A stretch of 64,000 bases of DNA, taken from the NCBI GenBank assembly GCA_950295325.1, contig OX485805.1:31793501-31857500 (forward strand), given 5' to 3'. The notes below the pieces were generated by a model that made no database searches, had not been told where the DNA came from, and was given only the letters and a program-made list of their open reading frames with translations. Numbering within the stretch: position 1 is the stretch's first letter; every line of letters starts with the position of its first letter. Position numbers and translations under genes: made by a program. Source of the DNA: Polytrichum commune (Eukaryota > Streptophyta > Polytrichopsida > Polytrichales > Polytrichaceae). Positions 1 through 10,805 of this stretch are shown here, piece after piece.

Positions 1-611
1 CAGGGACGGGAGGTCCTGTTGATGCATTTGTGTTATCTGCACAACTCCAGGGAGGTCACCCCCTTGTCAAGTTCAAAGTCGTGTGCAATAAAGATGCAAG
101 TAATACTTTGTAATACACATTTCAAAATTGGTCAAAAAATTCTGAATTTGTCTTCCATTGGTAAGTATTCATGTTATCTATTACACATCAAAAGATGGTA
201 ACCAAATTTGCTAGTCCTATTTGTATGAAACCTACCGTTTCTAGCTAGAGTAACGTAGAAAATAACTAAAAATATTAAATGTAGATAAGTAAACTGTTCA
301 CAAAATTTCACAAAAAGAGTTACTCTTAAATTCAATGGGACTTTTCGTTGAGAGTCAGTCCCCTATGATTTTTCATGCAATAAACATACAAGTAATACTT
401 TGTATACACATTGAGGGCCAAACTCACTTTAGCACCCCTTGGAATGCCAAAACAAGTTTGACCCCCAATGAACCAATATCACATCTTCCTCATTCAAACT
501 TCCACACTACTACCTCCAAGCATGCACCAAAAATCATCTAAAATGAAAGGTACTGTATGCAAAACAACTAGCTCCCGACCATATATAGTTATGTTGAGTT
601 CGAGAATAACT

Positions 612-3600
612 CTAATACATTGAATGTAGTATACTAACATGCGGGGAGTGACCCAGAGAATCAACACCAAATAAGGAAGTAGTACCATTTTCTGCAGACT
701 CCACAGAGACTGGAGGAGGGGAAACTTGTATTGCAACTGAAGGAATTATTGGCGCTACACTCGGAGTGACAACTTGTGATGAAGCTTGCAATGCTGGCCC
801 TGAGCTCCATGCACATCTTGGCCAAGTCCATGATGAGGGATGCATTTGGCCCCACCAGGGAGGAGGAAGAGGAGGGTGTTGGCCGGCAGAGAATTGCACC
901 CAGGGCGAGGGGACAGGTGGAGGATGAGGTGGCCACCATGGTGTAGGGTGCAGCGGGTTACCAGGAAATGCTCCATATTGGGGCTTCTCACAAGGAACCT
1001 GCAGTTTACAAAACTCCTCTCCACATTCAGAGGACTTCCATGTGAAACTAAGGGGCACTTTGCACCAGAGCTTGAGGGCCTAAGGCTTGAATGGATGAAC
1101 AAAGTTACATGGATTCCTACATGGCATGCAACACAATGGATGATGTTTCATGGTCTTCTGGATTTTGTGTCAAGCCCACCTCAAAGATGTGGGTTTAACA
1201 CAAAACTACAAGACCATGACACTTCAAAACCTCACAACCATGGTGTAGACTGCAGCTTACACGCACTGGGATCAGCAGTAGGAATGGCTATTGTTGGAAA
1301 AGAATGTAGTGAGCTACCAGGAATGCTCCATATTGGGGACTCTTACAAGGAACCTGCAATTTACAATATTATTCTCCACATTCAGAGGACTTACCTGTGA
1401 AACTCAGAGGCACTTTACATAAGAGCTTGAGGGCCCATGACCATTGAAATCTAAAATCTCTCATTGGAAGATTATGCCAAGACCATCTCACTTCCCTTTT
1501 TAACACTAGACCTTGAGGGACTACAGGACCAAGGGGGTTTAGTTGGATGAATGAACCTGCATGGCATGGATAATGATTCATGGTCTACTGGATTTTAAAT
1601 CAAGCCCACCTCAAAGAGGTGGGTCTAACACAAAACCGGGAGACCATGAAACTTCAAAATCTCACGATTCTTACACCTGACAACCATGGTGTAGGCTGCA
1701 GCTTACATGCACTGGGATCGGCCGTAGGAAGGGCTATTGTTTGAAAAGAACGTAGTGGGTTACCAGGATATGCTCCATATTGGGGCTTCTTACAAGTAAC
1801 CTGCAGTTTACAATACTTTTCTCCATTCAGGGGACTTGCATGTGAAACTAACCATGTCTTGAATAAAGAGAAGAAGACTAGGAATACTAGGAACACGGGC
1901 CAGCTGCATTGTTGTTGAGTTAAGGAATTTGAGCCCTTTTACAGTAGCGCTCAAGTTGAGAGCTTGAATTTGCAATTTTCGGGAGTTTGATACTTGGAGT
2001 TGACAAGCTTTCATCCAAAGCTCAAACTAATGAGAGCTTGACCAATCCTCAATAGCTTGAACAAGGATGAAGCGGCCATGCTCAAAGTGAGATATCAAAG
2101 GGGGAATGATACTAATAAAAAGGAGCATTCATGACAAGCCAAAGAATGCTTGGAAGCCCATTGACTTGGGGCCCACATAATGGGAGCTGGAACTCTTGCC
2201 ATTCCTGAGCTACCTTCATGAGATAACTTAGGATTTTGACCAAGAGCTTGTTTTACTTTAGCCACTTTTGAGATTTTCTTAACTGAATGTGTGACGGCCA
2301 AAGAGAACAAACTGCGCAAGAGAACTGTAGGCACCTTATATGGAACTGGATTAGCACTGTGAGAAGCAACGTCTTCTATTAAATCATGCTGGTGTTGAGG
2401 AGAGGTTTCGCAGGAACCACCATCTTTCTGGTGATCATCAGACGCTAAGTCCTCTTTCCATTGCATCTGCTCCTTGAGATCTCTCTGGAGCTCTCTGATT
2501 TGCAGGTGCAGGTTTGCAATCACATCTCCACATCTGTGACAACCATTTTCTGCACTGGCTACCTGATGTGCAGCACATATCCACATTTTAGACTTCTGAT
2601 ATGCAATGTAAGACATGCTTTTATATCATTCATCTAGGTTGCTCAAGGCGCATTTACACAAAACCACCAATTCAGTGGTTAATGGTTGTAATATACTTTC
2701 TGGCATGTTTTAGCAATAAGAGGGATAAGATGCATTGATGACAGACACAACTACTCTGCCTTGCCAAACTATGATACAAGGTCAAGTGGGATGGTTTGTA
2801 GTTCACCTTCTTTGGTTCTACTTTGTTTGTGGTTACTATGTGACACTGGGAGAGAACTTCAAGGCCAAAGTATTAGAGAGGATGTTTAGGAGGCAATAAC
2901 TTTTGAACAAACTTTCCACTAGAATTCATAAATTGTTGGTCTCCACTCCATGGATTGCATTTATAGGAACACAATCATTGAGGTCAAATTCAATCTTCAA
3001 CTACAAGAGTGGTTGTATGTAAACAAAAATAAATAAAATAATAGTTGCAGTAGAAAGGCGGTCCGAAGCACAACCACAACCACAACCATTCAAGTAGTTC
3101 TGTGTAAGCGCACGTTCAGAGATTACTATAAATCTCAGCACATACCAATTCCTTCTGGACGTTAGGGTCTTGGTCAGCCTCTTCAAAAACGACCTGCTGT
3201 CCTTCAGCTGGCTCAAGCTTTAACACAACTCCGCATTCTGCATTAACATCCTTTTGTGTAATTTTTACCCAGGTTTGTGCAATTTGAGTCATGACCAGGC
3301 AAACGGACTCAATTTCCGTAACAACAGTTTGTGCAACGACCTCCAGTTGCCACGACCCATCTTGCATTTCCTGTTGTGCATCGCCAGCAACCACAACTTT
3401 TGAGCTGGAAAATTGTGCGAAATCTGACTCTGAATGTGAATTTTGGAAATGTACAGCCTTACTCCCACCATTGGTTGCTGCAATGGACTCAGCTCTTTCA
3501 ATCAGTAATGACTGCAATGAAGAGCACATTTAAGAAGATGATTAGCAACACATAGACCATGTTATTACAGACTTTGATCTGGTCAAAACATTGGGAGAGA

Positions 3601-4258
3601 CTGTGCAGTCACCATTAATTACGACATTTTCTTTGTTTTCGTCATATATCGTAGCCACGCCCTTGATGATGGCTTCCTTTAGGATTGCCTGATGTTAAAT
3701 GGTACATTCACATCAACCTTTCCCTGAAACAACTGGATGCACTCTCTGACCTCACAAGTGGTCCTTCGTCGATGGAAACAACATATTTTCCATTATGTGA
3801 TGCCTACATATTTCGGTCCGGTGCGCATATAGAACGCATCTTCAAGCTTTACATTATTTTGATCATATAGAGGACGCTGGCAAATATATAGCCTGCTAAA
3901 TTCATTAGCCCTCCCATCATCCACAAAAGAAAATCCCGATAGCTTTAAATCCAAACGTTCCAATTCATCAAAATGAGTTGGATCCACAAAAGAGCTGGCA
4001 TCACGTGATCCCGTCACAACATTGCAGTGACTATAGTAGTAATCACACTCCAACAGGCAGAGAAATTCATCCATTTGCAAAACCGAGAAAATTAGGTTGG
4101 ATTTTAAAGCGCACCTGAAAAGTCTCCAAGTCTGTTCTGAATGATGAGATTGTTTTCGACAGCACCAAGTGCACAGATCGAAATTCTTGCAGTTTCCGCT
4201 TCTCTAATTCCAGTATTGTCTCAAGAGCTTCCATGCTGTCGAAAGCATCCGAAAACAT
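612..4258 (-). CDS. Unrecognised multi-exon protein gene (about 494 aa)
   Basis: I do not recognise this protein. Six exons join on the minus strand, every junction in phase 0 with GT-AG sites: 4258-4115, 4047-3808, 3688-3569, 3511-3146, 2562-2335, 998-612. I chose ATG 4258 (MFSDAFDS); an upstream exon may precede it. Residues about 1-48 look like a coiled coil (ETILELEKRKLQEF). About 49-130 is a compact region containing HFDELERLDLKLSGF and RPLYDQNN. The fourth exon is acidic. The fifth has CHRCGD followed by a second coiled-coil stretch. The C-terminus is rich in Pro and Trp (PWWPPHPPPVP). The sustained phase-0 pattern with open frames argues for a real gene, but function is unknown. The intron before the last exon contains duplicated copies of that exon's start, so the C-terminus may vary. 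Confidence 0.6.
945..1850. repeat. Tandem duplication covering a terminal exon start (about 3 copies, ~430 bp)
   Basis: The stretch reading TGCTCCATATTGGGG...CTGCA(G/A)TTTACA recurs near 970, 1325 and 1770 with the same flanks, and 1108-1330 matches 1548-1770 with scattered substitutions. On the minus strand each copy contains a splice acceptor followed by codons for V-P/T-C-E/K-x-P-Q-Y-G-A, the start of the last exon of the host gene. The copies diverge downstream and end in different stops. Confidence 0.65.
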
Positions 4259-4311
4259 GCCTCCTCGGAGGATTAAACTTTGCTTTGCTTTAAATAGATA
4301 CTGCCATCCCT

Positions 4312-4533
4312 TTAAAGAATTACATAATTAGGGCATGTCATTGTCCACAAGCAATTGGAGGAACCAGGGGACCGGTTTGCACTTGGTGTATTCGCCATAA
4401 CATTCAAAATGCTATCCTCCTCTGAGCCTGTTAAATTCCTATAAGGGAATCGAATTCTTCCTTCTCGTCGCACAAATTCATCCCTGGTCCGATCGCCACT
4501 GGATGCGACGACTTTGGCTGCAAGCTTGCTCAT
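4312..4533 (-). other. Possible 5' exon of the 0.6-4.3 kb minus-strand gene
   Basis: An open frame starts with MSKLAAKVVASSG at 4533 and reads as plausible charged protein (RREGRIRFPYRNLTGSEEDS) before stopping at 4312. It lies about 50 bp upstream of the ATG chosen for the downstream exons, in another frame. Several GT dinucleotides could act as donor, and pyrimidine-AG sites precede 4258, so it may splice into that gene or be 5' UTR. I cannot choose a donor from sequence alone. Confidence 0.3.
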
Positions 4534-4693
4534 CTCGTCATTGCCTCTCAAATAAAACCGATCAGCTGAGCAGGGCCATGCCATCAACATAGATTCAAGC
4601 AAAAATTAATGACCAGAGGTCACCGAACGAGTTGAATAGCAAGTTAAGCACAGATTTGAGACACCTCCGGGAAGAAGAAATGCCAATTTACCG

Positions 4694-4709
4694 AAACCCT
4701 AAACCCTAA
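4694..4709. promoter_or_regulatory. Double telo-box
   Basis: AAACCCTAAACCCTAA is a double plant telo-box, a motif common near transcription starts of plant housekeeping genes. It lies about 160 bp upstream of the first possible ATG of the minus-strand gene, consistent with its promoter or 5' UTR. It is far too short to be an interstitial telomere array. Confidence 0.45.
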
Positions 4710-4879
4710 GCCCACCTTGAGCCTTGAATTACCTTCCTTCCATGCCGTAGAGAGCTTCTTGCTTCGACTTTAAATGAATAGTGTGCTCTTTAAGGTTTGC
4801 CACGTGTCAGTCTAACATTGATGGAAACCTCTTAAACCCCAGGTGGAAATTATAGTTTGGCATTTTGAAACCATGAAGC

Positions 4880-5145
4880 ACCTTCTGATAATCCACATAA
4901 GGTATGCGGGTGTCGTTCCGTTACTTTTCTCAATCGGACATTTATATTCGATTGGTATGTGGTTATGTGAAGATCAAAGAATAAACATTATAATAACACA
5001 CATTCAAAAGAGGTTGGACTACGTCTTCAAGTTTTATCAACTACTCCACATTCAACAGCGAACACGATCGGGATGACTTATGTATTCAGTTAAATAGTCA
5101 ACAAACATGCACTTCCGATAACTGTAACTAAATCAAGGGAGGGTT
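4880..5145 (+). repeat. Dispersed repeat, copy 1
   Basis: About 250 bp containing GTATGCGGGTGT, then ATTCGATTGGTATGTGG, then AACATGCACTTCCGATAACT. The same order of motifs recurs at about 10,550-10,800 and 14,280-14,520. The copies are diverged and I found no clear ends or coding capacity. They probably belong to the foldback-like family seen at 14.7 kb and 44-50 kb. Confidence 0.5.
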
Positions 5146-6782
5146 AATTTTCAACGAAGTGTATGTTGATGGTCATCATAGATATCACTAATGCAACACA
5201 CATTTGAAGATGTCGATATGTTCAATAGAAGATGGAGAACAAGAAAAACAAGCCACTTAATGTTTGCATACCTTAGGAAGTGAAATGGTGACAAACATAT
5301 AAATAACATGAATTGAGCAACCCAAAATACAATGTAGTCCTCCAAGTACAATGTATGTTATGTGGCCAACCCCAACCAACTTGGAGTTTGGAACCTTTGG
5401 CCCATGATGCAGTGGCCACAAGGTCCAATGGGACAGCTTGGCCCTAAACAAACAAAATACCTAGTCCATGTTGGCCTTCTATGGTTCATGGTTTGTCTCT
5501 TTTTTTTTGGGGGGGGGGGGGGTAAGAGGTGACAATCTCAAGTTCGTTACAAACATTAATTACTTGTTGGTCACCATTCGAATGGCCATTTTTTTTATGT
5601 GTGAGTCATATAAATTATACAATCGTAGCATTTCACCATCTTCATGTAAGTAGGTTCACACTCATTGTGGCCATCTTGATGAGCTTGTCGCTTATGTGTT
5701 ACACCATTGTGCAACTTGTCCCATGATGTGGAATGCACCACACGCTCTTTAAAACTCACAAAGTCCTCAAAGGATGCTATGACATGAGGTCATGACCCGC
5801 TAATATATTTATGGTATCATTTAATTTTCCTTTTTTTCTTTCTTTATACCATATTAAACACATGATTTAGTGTGACATTGTAATTGATAAGCCATCTTCA
5901 TTAGAGTGGTCTTCATGATTTGTCATGTAGCAACAAGTGTCATATGACATCATCATCTGTTGTTGACATCTAGTGATTGCGAGGAGATTGATATGAATTG
6001 ATGATGATTAGTGTAGGCTAGATACGAAGGTTGGCTCTAAAGTTCAAGAACTACATTGTTTATGGTAAATAGTGTGGGCATATTTGTAGTGGGACTTACC
6101 CTATACCTGATGTAGATAGTTTGAACCTAGTTACCAGGAATGCACACCTGCCTGCGTTTTCAACATATTCATGGTGTTTATTATGCCATCCCCAACTCAT
6201 CCTTCAAATTTTATTTTGCGTCTTCATATACCCTTGTCACGATTTGTGATGAGCAGGATGCTATTCTAGGAACCCATCGTGATGATTGACTTGTTCTTCA
6301 ACATCATGCCAGCATTCCTGGTGACTTAACTTAATCTCAATATGCTATGGATGATGTTCATGTTATTGAACATCCTAAAGACTCTTAAATCTTCAGGGCA
6401 AGCTCCCATGGTTTCATCCATTGCATACAACATTTGCCTAATTTTGTTCAAACGGATTGCAAATGCATACCAGTTTCTTAATTCTTAGAAATAGAACTAC
6501 TGTCAGAGAGTACCCCATTTCACTTGATAACAAGAGCATTTACACTTTACACTGTTGCAATTTCATCCAGTAACTAGATGATACACTATCATGTATTTCT
6601 GAACACAGAAGCTTTTGTGCACAAAAGACCGAGATTGTCATTCGGAAACTGCACCTTAAATTCAGTACTGTCAGCTAGAAAAATCTGAGAGGATCGTAGA
6701 CTGCACTGCAGAATCCAACGGTCGACACAAAAGTAACTGCATGAAGAGAATGTAAAGAACATTGGTGACATTTGTCTAGAAT
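5146..6782. other. Intergenic DNA, no gene seen
   Basis: I see no convincing gene here. A T9-G14 homopolymer junction (5500-5522) is a likely assembly and slippage hot spot. The rest is AT-rich unique-looking sequence between two minus-strand genes; 6,500-6,780 is probably the 3' flank of the gene ending at 6,783. Confidence 0.5.
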
Positions 6783-9700
6783 TTACGATGGTTGAATACC
6801 AGGTTGTCTTGACAAAGCTTCTGGCATCCGTTCTAGAAAGTAGCCTAGTGCTCCAGCAAACCCAAATATAAACACGAACATCATCAAGACTTTGAACAGG
6901 TAGGCAGGTGTGCATTCCTGCTTTCCACCTTCTGGCAGCTTTCCTCCTGGATAAAGGTCCTCCCAACTCTGTCACCAATGAAATGAACAATGTTAAGTAT
7001 TGACATAGTAATGACAGGCAGCTAATTTGCTTAAATGAAAAAAATTCCAACTCTTTGACAAGTACTGCTGATATGTTTTCTCAAGAAAATGAGCAATACA
7101 GCATGAGAATATCTTGTCAAATATCTCATGTATTCACTGACTCAAAACAGGACATAGAATACGTGAGATTTAACCTGTTTAGAGGTCATACTTACTTTGG
7201 CCCCATACAATGGGGTAGTATTTGCCAAAGTTGCTCCTCCCAGCAGAGTCTTGCTTGCACCTATTGATGAACATACATTGTAAGATTACCACCATTTACA
7301 GTGATATGGCAAACACCAATTTCTAATTTTTCAACCTCATTCATGAATTTTACAAGTGTATAAATATACTCCTATATTTGAGAAAGCTTGTTTGTATAGA
7401 CCTCTAACAGGTAGCAAGGGAACAGACCATTTGTACAACAAACACTGTAGAGGGATATACAACATGTCATGGAATCATACCAGGAAATCTGCATCAACAC
7501 AAGTTGTTCACAAAGAGTATGCAATGATTCTTTCCTTTTATAAGCAAGTCAAAGTGGTTATGCTGTAAACAAACAAGCGGAGAATAGTTTGTCCAACTTG
7601 CCTTCGTTGAGTGCCCAAGGGGCCTGACTGGATGAGGTCCAGGTGTAGAGATCCTGTGGAACAGTCTGGGTTTGACCCACCTCTGTCTCTGTCTCCATAA
7701 TCGTCTCATTTACTTTGAAGAAGACATCTTGCAACCACATTCAGACCCATCAGCACAGTTGCAATTTGTAGTGCAGGAAACAACAGAGGATATTCTTATA
7801 GACGGCTCCCATAGAGAACAATTTCTTTGGCTCGTTTACATTGTTGGCATTTGTAGAACTGGCATATAAACATCAGGCTTGCTATATTGTCACACTGGAT
7901 CAGTCTTGGTAGTTAAGCACAATAGACCTCTGAACCAGCGCACATCCTGCATATGTGGTCAATCTGGTCATTTCTCAGCAGGTTTTTCAGCAACCTTGCT
8001 TTTCCGACGGGGTTTTTCTGTGACACAGATTAATGTTATGAGTGGCTTAGATTTGAGGTGTATTTATTAAATTTTACATTGTGTGATGTGACTTACATAC
8101 CTTCCTTCCCTAATGTCCATAAAGACATGATTTCATTTTCACTAACAAAAGCTGTTTGCATTGTATACATATGGTCATATGTTTCTATGCACATCAAGAT
8201 ATGTCATAGACTTAAATATGATAAATGTGTTGGAAAAATCTCAACCCGAGCTATTGTCATCTCCATTTCATAAGGAATGTTCTATGTTAGTTTTTCCTGT
8301 TAAATATGCGAAAATGGAAGTTGTACAAGGTTAAACAATTTGGATGTGATCTATGACTTTCTATCAGCAGTTTGGCTTCATGAATATTTCACAAATCAAG
8401 CTCACAACTGTCACTTTAAAATGCAGAACACTCAGCAGATGATTAGGTTTAACATCTGAGCTGTACTTCAGGGCATATCCCAATCTTTTATGTGCCAATG
8501 TACAAAATACTCAACCCTCTTATTGTGCAGTGACCAAGAGAAACACTTTGAAATTGGGTGAAGCAGATGATACCTTCTGAGATTGCTTGCAATTTCCAAG
8601 CCTTGTCATACAGGATCAGCTCCACATCAGGCCCGAATTCGATCAGTTCTTCTCCCTCCTTACTAGCTGCAATGCAAACAACTGGCTTCATGTCATTGGG
8701 GAGCAGCTTGTTAAACCTCTCCACAGCAAATCCAGATCGCGTTCCTTTTGCAAATCGTTTTGTCTTCCCATCTGGCCCGATGACCTCCACGAACTGCAGA
8801 AGCAACCAATACAATCCATCCATGTTTCAGTTGGACCCTGAACATAGACAACAATGAACCAAAATGCAATCAAACAACCCCTCAACATGCAAATGTATAC
8901 AAGAATGTGTTTCTCAAATCTCTAATGCGAAGTACAAAACATCAAGTAACATACTTCATTTCTATAATAGCGTCATTACAATGTCTTAATAATCTGATTA
9001 TAATATTTTGGTGAGCTATTCTTACATCGAATTTAATATCCGGTGTGCACATTTTGCAGATTAAGGTTCACATATAACTCCTACGAGAATTGCTTCCAAT
9101 GATGAATTTCCTCTGCCTGCAACATGATTATGATGGTTTAGTTCCGAATTTTAGCCATTTCCTTTCATCACAAGTACATAAAATGTAGTACACTCGCTTT
9201 GACTCACTTTTAGTGGCAATCCTTGACCAACTAAGTAGTTTTATCTACGGTCCATGGTAACGAAGAACCCTAAACTTCAACCTGCAATTCCAGTCACATG
9301 GAAGACCTCGAAGCAGGCAATGAAAGCACAATGAAGAGCTTATTGCACTATAGCGTCAGTACAATGTCTTAAACATCTGCATCAATGTTATCTGGTGAGT
9401 TATTCTTACATCAAATCTAATGTCTGGTGTTCACATTTTGCAGATTAAGGTTCACATATAATCCCTATGAGGATTGCTTCCAGTAAGAAATATCCTTTGC
9501 CTGCGACATGAATATGATTATTTTATTCCAAATTTTAGCCCTTTCCTTTCATCACAAATACAGAATTGTAGTACACTCGCTTGGTTCACTTTCAGTGGCA
9601 ATTCTTGACCAACTAAGTGGTTTCATATATGGTCCACGGTAACCAAAACATGCATGCAAATCTCCAGGCACATGGAAGACCTTGAAGCAGGAAACGAAAA

Positions 9701-10135
9701 AGCACACGAGTGATCACTAATATAATTTATCTAAACATTTCACATGAATCCTTCTTAAAGTCGTCTAGTCACACAAACGATCAAGCAACCACAGAAAGCT
9801 TCAATTATATCACACGACCAGGTATTTCTTCAGACTACATTGAACAAAAACTATGAGATGTTCATATTTTTTTGAGACATCTCCATTAGGAAACATGCGT
9901 GCGATTGCATCCTTGCGTATCTCGATCGGGCTTGAAACCGATCAGGTTGAAAGATTAGTAAGCACCCTAGGGGAATGGTCGCTGTGAAAACCCTAATTGG
10001 CACAGAAACAGCACATTGTGATGAAGAAAGGCATGAATTTAGAGGAGGAGAGAGTATGAAAGAAAGGACACTAACAGGGAACGTCGAGGAGACGGACGCA
10101 TCTTCTGCGATCTCGCTTGCTTCCATCTCCGCCAT
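6783..10135 (-). CDS. Unrecognised five-exon gene with C-terminal membrane anchor (about 218 aa)
   Basis: Exons on the minus strand: 10135-10076, 8793-8574, 7727-7602, 7260-7196, 6968-6783, joining in one frame to a TAA at 6783-6785. Exon 1 gives MAEMEASEIAEDAS. Exon 2 encodes a compact domain beginning FVEVIGPDGKTKRFAKGTRS and including ERFNKLLPND and IEFGPDVEL. Exon 3 is a polar linker. The last exon has WEDLYPGGKLPEGG, a single hydrophobic helix (VLMMFVFIFGFAGALGYF) and a short tail. So it is probably a membrane-anchored protein with most of its length on one side. Intron 3 has a GC donor (GAAG|GCAAGT). A thylakoid DUF1118-like family crossed my mind, but I cannot verify it and see no obvious transit peptide. 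The exon 1 link is the weakest, because intron 1 is 1.3 kb and may hide another exon. Confidence 0.6.
8965..9700. repeat. Tandem duplication (about 365-385 bp) inside an intron
   Basis: The stretch 8,970-9,335 is repeated at 9,356-9,700. Shared landmarks include CACATTTTGCAGATTAAGG, GTAGTACACTCGCTT, CTTGACCAACTAAGT and ACATGGAAGACCT. Identity is roughly four in five bases by eye. It lies in the first intron of the minus-strand membrane-anchor gene. I found no open exon in either copy. Confidence 0.7.
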
Positions 10136-10540
10136 CGCTGGAGCTCGTCGCAACCGAAGAGTGGTTCTCTAGTTCTCGCTCTCCCGCCTTCGAGCACTCC
10201 ATCTAGCCACACCTTAGATTCCTGCCGTTCATCTAGCCTGTTTCCTAGATTCTAGATATCTACCAACCGAACCCATCCACCTGTCAGTGTAGATCTTCTG
10301 CCTCCACTGGACACTTCCTCAAGGCTCAAGGCTAAAGGCATCTCATTTTTACTTCAAAGTCGGAACGTAGCTTCCACCTTGGAATCAAGTGGTCTCAACC
10401 AATGTAGACATGACATTTGGCAAAATCCAAAGATATTTTAATTCTAATTTTTAGAATGAAGTATCCTCTACGGTGTTGAAGGCGAACTTACTATTGGGGG
10501 AGACTTAAGTTGTGCAAAGAATTCACACTGCATGATAAGC
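10136..10540 (-). promoter_or_regulatory. 5' flank of the membrane-anchor gene
   Basis: This is the upstream side of the ATG at 10135. It is more GC-rich and CT-rich than its surroundings near 10,140-10,330, as expected for a plant 5' UTR and promoter. I could not place a TATA box or transcription start. Confidence 0.3.
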
Positions 10541-10805
10541 TACAATAAGGTATGCGGGTGTTATTCGGGTGTTTCTTAAATAATACAAATCCATACACTT
10601 ATATTTGATTGGTGTGTGGTCAAGTGGTGATCGAAGAACCAGCATCACAAAGACACGTGTATGAAAGAGATTGGACTATGTCTCAAATTTTATTAACTAC
10701 TTCACATTCATTAGTGAACACAGTTGGGAGGACCTATGTATTTGATTAAGGAATTAACAAACATGCACTTCCAATAACCGTAACTAAATTGGGGAAGGTC
10801 CGGTT
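10541..10805 (+). repeat. Dispersed repeat, copy 2
   Basis: The same motif order as at 4.9 kb: GTATGCGGGTGT, TATTTGATTGGTGTGTGG, then ACATGCACTTCCAATAACCG. It is diverged and has no coding capacity. Confidence 0.5.

Noticed and set aside
840..1400. 186-codon plus-strand ORF
   Set aside because: It runs antisense to the last exon and duplicated acceptors of the minus-strand gene and shows no protein-like features.
4694..4709. Interstitial telomere repeat
   Set aside because: There are only two AAACCCT units; a telo-box is the better reading.
7730..7795. Metallothionein-like minus-strand motif SCTTNCNCADGSECGCK
   Set aside because: It resembles the first Cys cluster of plant type 3 metallothioneins, but has no start, no second cluster, and lies in the intron just before a well-joined exon.
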